A DNA stretch of 64,000 nt from Neptunicoccus cionae (GTDB taxonomy: Bacteria; Pseudomonadota; Alphaproteobacteria; Rhodobacterales; Rhodobacteraceae). The notes beneath the pieces were generated by a model. That model had not been told where the DNA came from, searched no databases, and saw nothing but the letters and a program-made list of their open reading frames with translations. The stretch is from the NCBI RefSeq assembly GCF_002860325.1, contig NZ_PKOJ01000001.1, forward strand, positions 558,001 to 622,000. Reading direction: 5' to 3'. This document shows, piece after piece, positions 17,440 to 26,609 of this stretch. How positions within the stretch are numbered: the first letter of the stretch is position 1; every line of letters begins with the position of its first letter. Position numbers and translations under genes: made by a program.

Positions 17440-18147
17440 TCAAGAGGGCGGACGGCCGAGATAGCGTTGCAGAACCTCGGGCGGGTTGGCCATCAGGGTC
17501 TTCGTGTCAACAGGTGGGTGGGCCTCGCCCTCTGCGATAAGCAAGGTCTGGTCGCTGATGTGAATCGCGTCCTCGGGCTGGTGTGTAACCATGAGCAGTG
17601 TTGCTCTGGCTGCCTCTGTGATCTCGGCGACGAGTTCGAGCATCTCCAGCTTGAGCGCGGGGCCAAGGGCTGCGAAAGGCTCGTCCAGCATGAGAACCGG
17701 CTTGTCCCGCAGCAGCGCACGGGCGATGGCGACCCTTTGCTGTTGTCCACCAGAGAGTTCCGCAGGCCGTTTGGCACCCTGCGCTTCCAGTCCGACCCGT
17801 GCCAGCGCCCGTTCAACCGTTGTGTGTTCCGCCTCTGAAAGCCTGAGATCGGGGCGCAATCCGAGACCGATGTTCTGCGCGACTGACAGATGGGGAAACA
17901 GGTTGTGGTCCTGAAACAGCAGGGTGACAGGCCGCTGGGCCGGGTGGGTGCCGGTGATGTCTTCACCCCGCCACAGAATACGACCGGTTTCGGGTGTTTT
18001 GAAACCGGCCAGAGCAGATAGCAGGGTGGATTTCCCTCCGCCTGACGGTCCGAGCAGGGCAATTTTATGCCCTTCTTCAATCTCAAGATCGGCGCTGAGG
18101 GTAAACTCCCCCTGCGTCAGGCGCAGCTTATCGAATGTGATGGTCAA
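17440..18147 (-). CDS. thiQ: thiamine ABC transporter ATP-binding protein
   Basis: A 235-residue ATPase with Walker A GPSGGGKST, signature LSGGQQQR, Walker B VLMLDEPFAAL and the switch histidine in MVTHQPEDA. Third gene of thiBPQ. The start is placed at TTG 18147, which has GGAGG seven bases upstream and begins TITFDKL; an in-frame TTG at 18165 is possible but has no ribosome site. The gene overlaps the end of thiP. It energises import of thiamine bound by ThiB. Confidence 0.9.
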   Translation of the reverse strand: MTITFDKLRLTQGEFTLSADLEIEEGHKIALLGPSGGGKSTLLSALAGFKTPETGRILWRGEDITGTHPAQRPVTLLFQDHNLFPHLSVAQNIGLGLRPDLRLSEAEHTTVERALARVGLEAQGAKRPAELSGGQQQRVAIARALLRDKPVLMLDEPFAALGPALKLEMLELVAEITEAARATLLMVTHQPEDAIHISDQTLLIAEGEAHPPVDTKTLMANPPEVLQRYLGRPPS

Positions 18148-19744
18148 GGCGACCTCCGCGATCAAAGGCCCAGAACAGGGCGAGAGATGTGCCTACGAGC
18201 AGCAGTGCAGCACCGGCTGCGGCTTCCATCTGATAGGCTGCCATAAGACGGTACATGGTCAGGGGCAATGTGGCAAAATCCGGCGGGGCAAACAGCGCGA
18301 TCACGCCGAGATCCCCCATAGAGAGTGCCGCCGACAGTCCGGCTGCAAAGCCTGCGGCCCGTTTGATCCGTGGCCAGATGGCGATACGGAACAGGGTAAG
18401 ACCGGTCATGCCCAGAGAAGCACCCAGCCGCCCGTAGTGATCCTCTGCCCGTTGCAGCGCGGGCAAAAGGATGCGCAGGGCAAAGGGCAGCGACATGGTG
18501 GCATTGACTGCAATGGTGATCGGCAGGGCGAGCTTAAACGGGTCGATTACTGGGTTGAGCAGAACGAACAGTCCCGTGCCGATGACAAATGGCGATGCGG
18601 CCAGAGCGAGAAAGCCGATAGCTTCCAGCAGGGCGGCAGCTTTGCTGCGGCGGGCCATATCGGTGATCAGTGCTGCCAGCGCCAGCGCCAGCACGGTGGC
18701 CAGCAGTGCGGCGGGGATGGTGATCAGCAAGGAGTTCAACAGGGCAGGCCAGATCTGTGGCGGAAGAGAGAACATCGGGGGCAGTCCGCGCAGGACAACC
18801 GATCCGAGCGGTGCGAAAAGGAACAGCGCAACCGTCAGCAGGAGAACCGTATCAAAAACCCGCGTTCCGGGTTCGGTGCCATCCCAGCGCGCTGGCGGGT
18901 GGTCCAGCCCGATGGAGAAGGCTGTGGGCTTTGCCAGCGCCAGCGTCGCTCCGGCTGTGGCAGTACAGAGCGCGAATTGCAGGATGGACAGAAGTGCTGC
19001 CTTGGACAGGTCGAAGTCAAACCGTAGCGCCTGATAGATGGCAAGTTCAATCGTCGTTGCGCGCGGGCCGCCGCCGAGGGACAGGGCCACAGCAAAACTG
19101 GTCAGGCACAGCAGGAAGACCAGCAGAAAGGCACCTGGCACAGCGGCGCGCAGCATCGGGCGCTCCAACTGGCGGTTCACGTCCCTGCTGGTAAAACCGA
19201 GCTCTGCCGCAAGCCGGAAATGTTCTGCGGGTATCGTCATCCAACCTTGCAGGATCAGTCGGGTTGCAAGGGGCAGGTTGAAGAATACATGGGCCAGAAC
19301 AACGCCGCTGAACCCGTAAATATTGAGCGGCGCCAGCCCCAGTGCTGTCAATCCGCCGGAAATCAGGCCGGAGCGTCCCCAGATCGAAACAATCCCGAGA
19401 ACCGCTACAATGGCCGGCAGAATGAAGGGTGCACCGAGCAGGGCCACCATGACCTGACGGCCCCAAAACCTGCGCCTTGCCAGAGCGCGTGCGGTGGGAA
19501 TGGCAAGGGCGACGCTTAACGTTGCCGAAAGAAGAGCCTGAATTACGGTAAAACGGATTGCAGCCCAATCCGCCAGAGTGAAGCCGCGCCCCGCAGTTGC
19601 CTGTGAAGCTACGGCAACCACGGTTCCAATCGTCAAAAGCAGCACCACCAGTAGGGCGGCGCTGCCTGCAAGCGTTTTGAACAGGGACGGGCGGGACAGA
19701 AGCCCCTTGCGGCCCGGAACTACTGGCTGAGCGCGGTCAGCCAT
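18128..19744 (-). CDS. thiP: thiamine ABC transporter permease
   Basis: A 538-residue double permease, two fused six-helix halves as in ThiP/SfuB-type iron and thiamine importers. Two EAA-like loops are visible: RLAAELGFTSRDVNRQ in the first half and HYGRLGASLGMTGL in the second. The start overlaps the thiB stop by 25 bp and the end overlaps thiQ by 20 bp. Together with the riboswitch upstream of thiB this identifies the operon as thiamine uptake. Confidence 0.92.
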   Translation of the reverse strand: MADRAQPVVPGRKGLLSRPSLFKTLAGSAALLVVLLLTIGTVVAVASQATAGRGFTLADWAAIRFTVIQALLSATLSVALAIPTARALARRRFWGRQVMVALLGAPFILPAIVAVLGIVSIWGRSGLISGGLTALGLAPLNIYGFSGVVLAHVFFNLPLATRLILQGWMTIPAEHFRLAAELGFTSRDVNRQLERPMLRAAVPGAFLLVFLLCLTSFAVALSLGGGPRATTIELAIYQALRFDFDLSKAALLSILQFALCTATAGATLALAKPTAFSIGLDHPPARWDGTEPGTRVFDTVLLLTVALFLFAPLGSVVLRGLPPMFSLPPQIWPALLNSLLITIPAALLATVLALALAALITDMARRSKAAALLEAIGFLALAASPFVIGTGLFVLLNPVIDPFKLALPITIAVNATMSLPFALRILLPALQRAEDHYGRLGASLGMTGLTLFRIAIWPRIKRAAGFAAGLSAALSMGDLGVIALFAPPDFATLPLTMYRLMAAYQMEAAAGAALLLVGTSLALFWAFDRGGRLDHHIR

Positions 19745-20745
19745 TCGGCCAATGCGTCCTCTCTGATTGCTTCCACTTCGGCATCGCTGAAGATCAGGCT
19801 GTCTTCGGGGGTGATCAACTGTTCAAATCCCTCGGGCAGGCCGGCGTCAGGAAATTTTGCAGGATACATCCAGTTTGTTGTCGGAATGATCGACTGGAAG
19901 GCATCGGTCGTCATGAAGTTCAGGAACTGGTCGGCCAGTTCCGGTTGGTCTGTCGCTGCAAGCTTTCCGGCCACTTCGATCTGCATGTAATGGCCCTCTT
20001 CAAAAGAAGCTGCTGATTTGGTGTGATCTTCTTCTGCGATGATGTGGTAGGCTGGGGAGGTGGTGTAGCTTAGCACCATATCCGCTTCTCCTTCCAGAAA
20101 CATGCCATAGGCTTCGGACCAGCCCTTGGTGACGGTAAGGATGCGCGGTGCAAGAGATTCCCAAATGTGTGCGGATTTGTTCGGGTAGGCCGCTTGGACC
20201 CACATCAAAAGCCCCAAGCCCGGAGTGGAGGATCGGGGGTCCTGAATGACGATCTTCAGGTTTTCGTCTGCTTCGATCAGTTCTTTGAAACTGCCGGGCA
20301 CGTCTTTCAGTTTGGTATTGTCATAAACAAAGGCGAAATAGCCCCAATCGTAAGGTGCAAACGTGTCGTCGCTCCACTCTACAGGCAGGTCAAGACCGGA
20401 TGGCGCAGGCGAAAGTTTCGCGAAGAGACCGGTAGCTTTGGCGCGTGCCGTAAGATTGGTGTCGAGCCCGAGAACCACGTCAGCATCACTGCGCGCGCCT
20501 TCCAGTTGCAGGCGGGACAAAAGGGCTGCGCCATCGCCGGCATTGATTAGTTGCAAGTCGCAATCACAAGTTGCCTCGAAGGCTTTTTCAACTTGGGGCC
20601 CCGGTCCCCAATCCGTGACAAAGCTGTCGTAGGTGTAAACGGTCAGGACAGGCTTGTCCTGTGCGTGCGCGATGCCAGCAAGAGTTGCAGACAGGCCGAT
20701 TGATGTGATGCAGCCGATAAATGCAGCGCGTAGAGGAGAAAACAT
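19720..20745 (-). CDS. thiB: thiamine-binding periplasmic protein
   Basis: A 341-residue precursor with a Sec signal cleaved near IAHAQDK (about residue 29). The mature part begins LTVYTYDSFVTDWGPG, the usual start of thiamine-binding ThiB/TbpA, and contains the CDCDLQ segment. It delivers thiamine, thiamine phosphate or TPP to ThiPQ. It is the first gene after a TPP riboswitch, which supports the assignment strongly. Confidence 0.94.
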   Translation of the reverse strand: MFSPLRAAFIGCITSIGLSATLAGIAHAQDKPVLTVYTYDSFVTDWGPGPQVEKAFEATCDCDLQLINAGDGAALLSRLQLEGARSDADVVLGLDTNLTARAKATGLFAKLSPAPSGLDLPVEWSDDTFAPYDWGYFAFVYDNTKLKDVPGSFKELIEADENLKIVIQDPRSSTPGLGLLMWVQAAYPNKSAHIWESLAPRILTVTKGWSEAYGMFLEGEADMVLSYTTSPAYHIIAEEDHTKSAASFEEGHYMQIEVAGKLAATDQPELADQFLNFMTTDAFQSIIPTTNWMYPAKFPDAGLPEGFEQLITPEDSLIFSDAEVEAIREDALAEWLTALSQ

Positions 20746-20797
20746 TTCTTAAATCCTTTCAAGCTACAGACGGTTGGCAGGATCAGGGAAATTCACC

Positions 20798-20888
20798 GCA
20801 CCTTCCCTCCGCCGGTATGATCCGGTTCAGGTTCAACGGGTCACGCGATTGCGTATCTCAGGCCGGGTAAACGGCCCCCCCGAGGTTG
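20798..20888 (-). ncRNA. TPP riboswitch (thi box)
   Basis: Read on the minus strand, the aptamer contains the conserved CTGAGA box (plus-strand 20856-20861), then ACCCGTTGAACCTGAACCGG, then ATACCGGCGGAGGGA. These are the core elements of P2/P3 and P4/P5 of the thiamine pyrophosphate aptamer. It lies in the 5' leader of thiBPQ, so high TPP should shut off import. The 50-odd bases between aptamer and thiB contain no strong terminator, which suggests control of translation initiation. Confidence 0.95.
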
Positions 20889-21056
20889 CTTCAGGTGTAA
20901 CAGCGCAGGGCCAAAAAGCAAGCGGATCGGTGGCGCGCTGCGGTTTCGCCTGTGGATAGTCCCTACAAAATCAAATTTGAGACAAAGTTCTGACCAAATG
21001 TGCGGCTAGCTTTAGCGAAAGTTAAGTAGCGTATTTGAGCATGAGGAACGCAGGCA
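20889..21056. other. intergenic region between the thiBPQ leader and the next gene
   Basis: It contains the minus-strand thi promoter region (a TTGCTT box near 20920 with a weak -10) and the start region of the plus-strand unknown gene. I see no ORF, repeat or RNA fold of note. Confidence 0.4.
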
Positions 21057-22256
21057 ATGGCACTGAATTACGAATTTGATGTTTTTACGATCAACTCTGA
21101 TAAAGCGCCATCCGGCCCGGTTATGCAGGAGATGCTGACGGATCTGGACCGCAAAATGGAAAACAAGGTGGCGCGCTTCCGAAGCCCGCTGACGGTCACC
21201 GCGCTGCGATCTGCCGACACGCGAGTGCGAGGTATCTTCCGCACGGCCGGATTCGAGTTTGAAGAAGACGAATTGAAAGTGGAAGGCACCCTGTTCGAAG
21301 ACAAGGAAGCTCATGCAGTTTTTCTGGTGCGCGTAACCGACGGGATTGAGAAAACCTATAGCAGCGCGGAACTCGACACGGATGATGTGCTTGCGCAGCC
21401 CTCTGTCGACAAGAATTACGACGAAGGCATTGCGCCGGACGGGGCTTTTGTTGTGCTGCACTGGATGAACGACACAATCGCTGTGCATGAAGGCGACGGC
21501 GATGAGGACGGCTTTGATGCCGGTCTGGATGAAGCCACAGAAGCGCACACCGATCCGGAAATGGATGATGATGTTGAGACGGTCGATGAAGGCATTCTCA
21601 AGTTACAGCAGTTCGCGATCGAGGACGAAAGCGACAACGATGAAGTTGAGGCCGCAGCAGACGAACCCGAAGACGCTGTTTTCGATCTCGGCATTCTGCG
21701 GACAGTGATCGAAGATGCGATTCCTGTGGAAACCGCGGAACCAAAGGATGAAACTCCGGAGCATTTCAAACTGGAAACACCGGAAGCTGACGATACACGT
21801 TTCAAGATTATTTCATCGGCGTTTGACACGGGAGAAGCTGTCGGCGCACAGGAGAAAGAGACAGGAACCGGAAATTGGACACCCGAGGTCGAAACCGAAT
21901 TCGATCTGGAAGAGGTCTCTGTCGCAAAAAATCTGGAGGTTGATGCCGAACAGATGGAAATTTCTCTGGAAATGGATGCAGAGATGACGGCTTTGGCTCG
22001 TGTCGCGGCCAAAGCCGATGGGCCGATCAATGTGCAAATGCGTCGCCCGCGCAAATCCGCTAAAGAGCGGCGGGTGCGGGTGCTTGAAGTTCGTCAGGAG
22101 ATGCAGGCAGAAAAAACCACCGAAACTCCGGCTTTGAAACCCACCCGCCCGCGCTCTTTCCTGCTCGGGCAGATGAACACGCCGGCTATGGGTATTCTGG
22201 CAGGCCTGCTGTTCTCGGGCGCTGGTATCCTGTTGATTTCCCAAGTGCTGGCCTGA
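21057..22256 (+). CDS. unknown acidic protein with one C-terminal membrane anchor
   Basis: I do not recognise this 399-residue protein. Residues 1 to about 145 look folded (mixed alpha/beta, start ALNYEFDVFTINSDKAPSG). Residues 145-320 are a very acidic, low-complexity linker rich in Asp and Glu. A strongly basic patch (RRPRKSAKERRVRV) follows at about 327, and a single hydrophobic helix closes the chain (MGILAGLLFSGAGILL), leaving a tail-anchored topology with the bulk in the cytoplasm. A GAGGAACG site precedes ATG 21057. It is followed by a terminator and aroC on the same strand. No function is assigned. Confidence 0.8.
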   Translation: MALNYEFDVFTINSDKAPSGPVMQEMLTDLDRKMENKVARFRSPLTVTALRSADTRVRGIFRTAGFEFEEDELKVEGTLFEDKEAHAVFLVRVTDGIEKTYSSAELDTDDVLAQPSVDKNYDEGIAPDGAFVVLHWMNDTIAVHEGDGDEDGFDAGLDEATEAHTDPEMDDDVETVDEGILKLQQFAIEDESDNDEVEAAADEPEDAVFDLGILRTVIEDAIPVETAEPKDETPEHFKLETPEADDTRFKIISSAFDTGEAVGAQEKETGTGNWTPEVETEFDLEEVSVAKNLEVDAEQMEISLEMDAEMTALARVAAKADGPINVQMRRPRKSAKERRVRVLEVRQEMQAEKTTETPALKPTRPRSFLLGQMNTPAMGILAGLLFSGAGILLISQVLA

Positions 22257-22288
22257 ATCCGGCTCTGGCGACAGATGTTAAAATTCGT

Positions 22289-22320
22289 AACAGGCCCGCT
22301 GTCCGGCGCGGCCTGTTTTA
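22289..22320 (+). terminator. rho-independent terminator before aroC
   Basis: AACAGGCC pairs with GGCCTGTT around a GC-rich loop, followed by a short TTTTA. It ends the transcript of the acidic unknown gene 33 bp downstream of its stop. Confidence 0.65.
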
Positions 22321-22413
22321 CTATGGAGATTGTGATTAAACCTGCTGGTCGGACACAAAGGGGTTTTCTAGGGAGCGGGGTTCAACTATCAGGTTTTCAC
22401 AAGGAGAAAGCCT

Positions 22414-23517
22414 ATGTCGATCAATTCCTTCGGACGTTTGTTCACTGTAACCACCTGGGGTGAAAGCCACGGCCCTGCACTCGGGGCGACGGTTGACGGT
22501 TGCCCTCCGGGCGTCCCGCTTACCGCTGAAATGTTGCAGCACTGGCTTGATCTGCGCAAACCGGGGCAAAACAAATACACCACCCAACGGCGGGAACCGG
22601 ACGCGGTGGAAATCCTCTCCGGGGTATTTGAAGGGCAGACAACGGGAACACCGATCCAGCTGATGATCCGTAACAAGGACCAGCGCAGCAAGGATTACTC
22701 CGACATTATGGAGAAATTCCGTCCGGGCCATGCAGATATTACGTACTGGCAGAAATACGGCATCCGCGACTATCGCGGCGGCGGACGGTCCAGCGCACGG
22801 GAAACCGCAGCGCGGGTTGCCGCGGGCGGCGTTGCGCGCGAAGCGTTGAAGATGCTGGTTCCGGATTTGGAAATCACTGGCTGTATGGTACAGATGGGCC
22901 CCCATAAAATTGACCGTGAGTCATGGGATTGGGACCAGATTTCGCAAAATCCCTTCTGGACGCCTGATGCGCGGGCCGCGGAGGATTGGGCTGCCTATCT
23001 CGACGAATTGCGCAAATCCGGAAACTCTGTAGGCGCCGTGATCGAGGTGATTGCCAAAGGAGCACCAGCCGGATTGGGCGCGCCGGTCTACGGCAAGATC
23101 GATACGGATATTGCCACTGCGATGATGTCGATCAACGCTGTGAAAGGCGTTGAAATCGGTGCGGGCATGGCGGCAGCCGAACTGACTGGCGAAGACAATG
23201 CGGACGAGATTTTCATGGGGAACGACGGTAAGCCTGTCTATTCTTCAAACCATGCGGGAGGTGTTCTTGGCGGCATCTCGACAGGGCAGGATCTGGTGTG
23301 CCGTTTCGCGGTGAAGCCGACCTCTTCGATTCTGAAACCGCGCCAGACCATTACCAAATCGGGGCAACCGGCAGAAATCATCACCAAGGGACGCCATGAC
23401 CCGTGCGTGGGCATCAGGGCGGTTCCTGTTGGCGAAGCAATGATGGCCTGTGTGATTCTGGACCATGTTCTGCTGCATCGCGGGCAAATCGGGGAGAACC
23501 GCGGCGCGATCGGCTAG
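22414..23517 (+). CDS. aroC: chorismate synthase
   Basis: Seventh enzyme of the shikimate pathway, converting EPSP to chorismate with reduced FMN. The 367-residue protein carries all three family signatures: [18 protein letters not shown] at residue 16, [18 protein letters not shown], and [16 protein letters not shown] near the end. The start has AAGGAG seven bases before the ATG. It stands alone after a terminator and before a structured leader. Confidence 0.97.
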   Translation: MSINSFGRLFTVTTWGESHGPALGATVDGCPPGVPLTAEMLQHWLDLRKPGQNKYTTQRREPDAVEILSGVFEGQTTGTPIQLMIRNKDQRSKDYSDIMEKFRPGHADITYWQKYGIRDYRGGGRSSARETAARVAAGGVAREALKMLVPDLEITGCMVQMGPHKIDRESWDWDQISQNPFWTPDARAAEDWAAYLDELRKSGNSVGAVIEVIAKGAPAGLGAPVYGKIDTDIATAMMSINAVKGVEIGAGMAAAELTGEDNADEIFMGNDGKPVYSSNHAGGVLGGISTGQDLVCRFAVKPTSSILKPRQTITKSGQPAEIITKGRHDPCVGIRAVPVGEAMMACVILDHVLLHRGQIGENRGAIG

Positions 23518-23571
23518 TCGTCTCCCGTTGGTGTAGTTGAATTTTTGCAACACAATACAACTAAAAAGAGA

Positions 23572-23765
23572 TATAATGGCGATCCTGACGGGGAAATTTA
23601 CCATCTGGTCCAAATTTCCCATTGCGTCATGAGAAAACTGGCTTATGTACCCCGCAACACACGCCAGCCACTGCCTGCCTTTCAGGCTTTAGCCATACGC
23701 GTAGCCGTTTGGCTACATCACCACCTTTTTATTATCACCTTTCAACTTGGAGGTTGTTGCCTGCC
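23572..23765 (+). promoter_or_regulatory. structured 5' leader or small RNA with a strong -10 box
   Basis: A consensus TATAAT at 23572-23577 opens a 180-base leader that contains three tandem hairpins. The first is GGGAAATTT (23591-23599) with AAATTTCCC (23612-23620) and an inner ACC/GGT. The second is GCCTG/CAGGC (23673-23687). The third is GTAGCC/GGCTAC with a GTTT loop (23701-23716), followed nine bases later by TTTTT. Finally CAAC/GTTG flanks the GGAG ribosome site ahead of ATG 23766. The spacing of stable stems and the masked ribosome site suggest a regulatory leader or a separate sRNA. No known family is recognised. Confidence 0.5.
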
Positions 23766-24182
23766 ATGGGGTACACTTCTTTTTTCAAATATATGGCGAA
23801 CCGTCATTTGGATGGCCACGATGCCCTTGTATCCCGCAACTTCGTCTTTCCCCTGCCGATCTTCGTAAAGGACAGGGTCTCGGTGATAAAAACCGAAGAA
23901 GCCTTTCGCGTGCTGCTTGCCGAATACCGTTCTACGCTTGAACTGGCAGGCATTGTGCGCACGGATACCCGACAGATCAGCGCGCACCGTCATCAGGCAG
24001 ACGGCATCAGTATCTCGCTTGAAAAACAGTTCTATGATATCAACGACAATGCCTGTGCTTCTTGCGAGGTGACCTATTACGCGACTCCGGCAGACGATCG
24101 GCTGAAACTGCACATGGTCGAATACACCGACATCAAGGCACCAATGCCGCTGGACCAGATGTCGATTTTCAGAAAAGTCTGA
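23766..24182 (+). CDS. unknown protein, possible NTF2/SnoaL-like fold
   Basis: A 138-residue soluble protein I cannot assign. ATG 23766 is chosen because TGGAGG lies upstream and the sequence before it (to 23622) is the structured leader read as protein. It starts GYTSFFKYMANRHLDG. The helix-rich first half followed by alternating strands (CEVTYYATPADDRLKLHMVEY) resembles small NTF2-like proteins, a weak structural impression only. It is convergent with the EamA exporter gene, one base from its stop, with no terminator between them. Confidence 0.7.
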   Translation: MGYTSFFKYMANRHLDGHDALVSRNFVFPLPIFVKDRVSVIKTEEAFRVLLAEYRSTLELAGIVRTDTRQISAHRHQADGISISLEKQFYDINDNACASCEVTYYATPADDRLKLHMVEYTDIKAPMPLDQMSIFRKV

Positions 24183-25058
24183 TCAACCGGCAGGGCGGGC
24201 CCCGGCGCGCGACGACTGGACAGCCAGAATGCCGGCCATGACGATCACAACGCCAATAACATCTGTACGGCTTAGGGTTTCGTTCAGGATCAGCGCTGCA
24301 ATCAGAACACCGAAAAACGGATTGAGAAAGTGGAACGTGCTGGCCCGCGTTGCACCGATACGTTCCACCAGCAGGAACCAGATGATCGTCGCCACAATGC
24401 CGGGCATCACGACTGTATAGGCAAAGGCCCCCGCCAACGAACCGGTCCACGTGAAGCTCTGCTGTTCCAGCAACAGGGCCGGAATGGCCAGTGCTGCACT
24501 GCCGATCATCATCTGGACTCCGACCACCATCAGAACGTTCCCCTTGGAAGAGGTCGCCCGCACTGCCAGTGTCGCGATGGCAAGGGCTGTCACGCCGATC
24601 AGGCACAGTAGAATACCAAAAAGATCAACACCTCCCGAAAGCCTCGCCCCCATGATGAGAGCGACTCCGGCAAATCCCGTGAACAGTCCCGCCCAGCCAA
24701 GCCAGCCGACCCGTTCGCCTTGCAAGGCAGAGACAAGACCGACGATCAGCGGAACGGCAGAGGCGATGATCGAAGCAAGCGAAGCTTCGATCCGTTGCAT
24801 GGCCATGAAAAACAGCCCCAGATAAAGCGCGTTCTGGCAGATGCCAAAGATCGCAACGGCGCCCCAATTGCGGCGGTCCAGCCGGATGCGCTGCCCCATA
24901 AGATAGGCAATCCCCATGCAGAGCAGTCCTGCCAGCAAAAAGCGAAGCGCCGAGATGGTAAGGGGGGGAGCTTGCAGGACGATAATCCGGGCTGACGTGA
25001 AGGCGCTCGACCAGATCAGGGCGAACACGAGCCCCATAACAATAGCTTTAATGTCCAC
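24183..25058 (-). CDS. EamA/DMT family transporter
   Basis: A 291-residue membrane protein with ten hydrophobic helices in two EamA repeats, each with the typical A-x-RF-LAG-L (ISALRFLLAGLLC) and FLNPFFGVLIAALILNE segments. Members export or import metabolites, amino acids or nucleobases. The N-terminal IWSSAFTSARI is shared with RhaT/YdcZ-like exporters. It stands alone and the substrate is unknown. Confidence 0.9.
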   Translation of the reverse strand: MDIKAIVMGLVFALIWSSAFTSARIIVLQAPPLTISALRFLLAGLLCMGIAYLMGQRIRLDRRNWGAVAIFGICQNALYLGLFFMAMQRIEASLASIIASAVPLIVGLVSALQGERVGWLGWAGLFTGFAGVALIMGARLSGGVDLFGILLCLIGVTALAIATLAVRATSSKGNVLMVVGVQMMIGSAALAIPALLLEQQSFTWTGSLAGAFAYTVVMPGIVATIIWFLLVERIGATRASTFHFLNPFFGVLIAALILNETLSRTDVIGVVIVMAGILAVQSSRAGARPAG

Positions 25059-25146
25059 TCAACCGTCCTTCATGCTGTCGTGCCAAAGGCTTGCCCGAAG
25101 GTGGAGCGAAAGGGAAGGGCAGATTTGAAATGCCGTAACGGGCGAT

Positions 25147-26496
25147 TTATGCCCAGTCGAAATAGGCAAAATCATCCAGTGTCAATTCGGGCGCACCTTC
25201 GATCACCGCGACTTTTTCCCAGCCGGAACCGTTGTAGAACCGCAGCACCCCCGTTTTATGCAGGTAGGAAAACTCTTCGGTTTCAACCGTGTCGTAGATC
25301 GACAGGAATTCCAGTGTAAATCGCAGGGCTTCGGCGTCGTCTTTTTCCACCACAACTTTGGTGTCGGACAGGGCTTTTACTGCTGCACGGGGATCATCGC
25401 TGTTCAGCACATAGGAGCCGGTAAAATCGAGTCCGATACTGTCCGTACCTTGCTTGAAATCGGTGATCCGCGTGAAATATTCGATGTTCTGACCGTGGGA
25501 CACTGCAAAGATATCCGCCCCGCCTCCGCCGGTGGAGACTATGCTGCCAGCCCCGAGCACTCCAATACCGGCGGAAAAGATCGTGTCATTCCCTGAACCG
25601 CCGAACAGATGGTCCGTCCAACCGCGCCCCTGACCGCCGGCCCCTGTGATAACGTCGTCCCCCTTGCCACCGAAGATGAAGTCGTCTTCGTTCTGATAGC
25701 TGCCCACGATAAAATCATCACCGTTATGGCCGTGAATGGTCAAATCCTGATCGCGGCTCTTGCTGCTATCAAGCCAGATAAGTGAATCGTCCAGCCGCGC
25801 GCCGTGCATTTTGGTGACAGAGCGTGCGCCGATGTTAAGGGTAAAAGCTTCAAAATCGGTGAAGCTCGCATTGGCAATGGTCATGGTACCGGCGTTCACT
25901 TCGCGAAAATCCAGTGTTTTCGCGTTGGTCAGCTGAAGACTGACCTGAATGGTGTTCAGAAACAGGCGGTCCTGCCCCTTGCCCCCGTCCAAATGCAGGC
26001 TGCGGTCCTCCCAATGGTGTCCGTCTGGGCCGTATGTATCACCAAAGGTTATTTCGGCCTGATCCGCACCGCGCCCCATAAACACGCGGTCCACATCTCC
26101 TTCATCGCTGTTCGTCAGCAGGCGGGCATTGGTAAAAGAATCTCCCTGCGCGCCGCCATAGTAATCGGTGGAACCATAGGTGTCATAGAATATATCCGCG
26201 CCGCCCTGACCTTTCAGGACATTTGCGCGACTGTAAGTTTCGTCAAAGCCCGTGCCGCTGCTGAGGAATGTATCGCCGCCGCGTCCGCCATAGATGTTTG
26301 CAGTGTCACCGGTAAACCGGTCCGCCTTGTCGCCACCAGTGACTTCAAGAATGGGTCGTTCCATGTAGCTGTAGATGTAGCTGGTAATGCCAAAGTCGTT
26401 TTCACGGCTTGCCGGCAACGTGATCTGCGGTTGATCAGGATCAGCCGCGATCTCTTTTCCATTCAGGTAGTGGTATCCGTAATCGCCGACAGCCAT
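25147..26496 (-). CDS. RTX-type calcium-binding repeat protein, probably type I secreted
   Basis: A 449-residue protein with no N-terminal signal peptide. It has scattered glycine/aspartate nonapeptide repeats of the hemolysin type: GGRGGDTF, GQGGADIF, GGKGDDVITG and GGSGNDTIF. These form calcium-stabilised beta-rolls in type I secretion substrates. The C-terminal 110 residues (ending DDFAYFDWA) fit the acidic, hydrophobic uncleaved export signal. Repeats are few and spread, and no catalytic domain is recognised, so it may be an extracellular structural or adhesive protein. No ABC exporter or membrane-fusion gene is nearby. Confidence 0.75.
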   Translation of the reverse strand: MAVGDYGYHYLNGKEIAADPDQPQITLPASRENDFGITSYIYSYMERPILEVTGGDKADRFTGDTANIYGGRGGDTFLSSGTGFDETYSRANVLKGQGGADIFYDTYGSTDYYGGAQGDSFTNARLLTNSDEGDVDRVFMGRGADQAEITFGDTYGPDGHHWEDRSLHLDGGKGQDRLFLNTIQVSLQLTNAKTLDFREVNAGTMTIANASFTDFEAFTLNIGARSVTKMHGARLDDSLIWLDSSKSRDQDLTIHGHNGDDFIVGSYQNEDDFIFGGKGDDVITGAGGQGRGWTDHLFGGSGNDTIFSAGIGVLGAGSIVSTGGGGADIFAVSHGQNIEYFTRITDFKQGTDSIGLDFTGSYVLNSDDPRAAVKALSDTKVVVEKDDAEALRFTLEFLSIYDTVETEEFSYLHKTGVLRFYNGSGWEKVAVIEGAPELTLDDFAYFDWA

Positions 26497-26557
26497 AATA
26501 TTCTTTCAAATAGTCAATTTGAGAGATGTCAGCTTATATCATCACATCAGTCGGGCA

Positions 26558-26588
26558 AGAAAAAAGGCCGACTGCGAACAGACGGCCC
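26558..26588 (-). terminator. rho-independent terminator of the HU gene
   Basis: On the minus strand GGCCG-T-CTG pairs with CAG-T-CGGCC around a TTCG tetraloop, followed by TTTTTTCTT. The UUCG loop and long U-run make it very strong. Confidence 0.9.
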
Positions 26589-26609
26589 AATTTCAAACTG
26601 TCTTCGCAA

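Noticed and set aside
17924-19027. A 367-codon plus-strand ORF opposite thiP and thiQ
   Set aside because: It is an antisense shadow; low-complexity Gln/Arg/Gly runs and no ribosome site.
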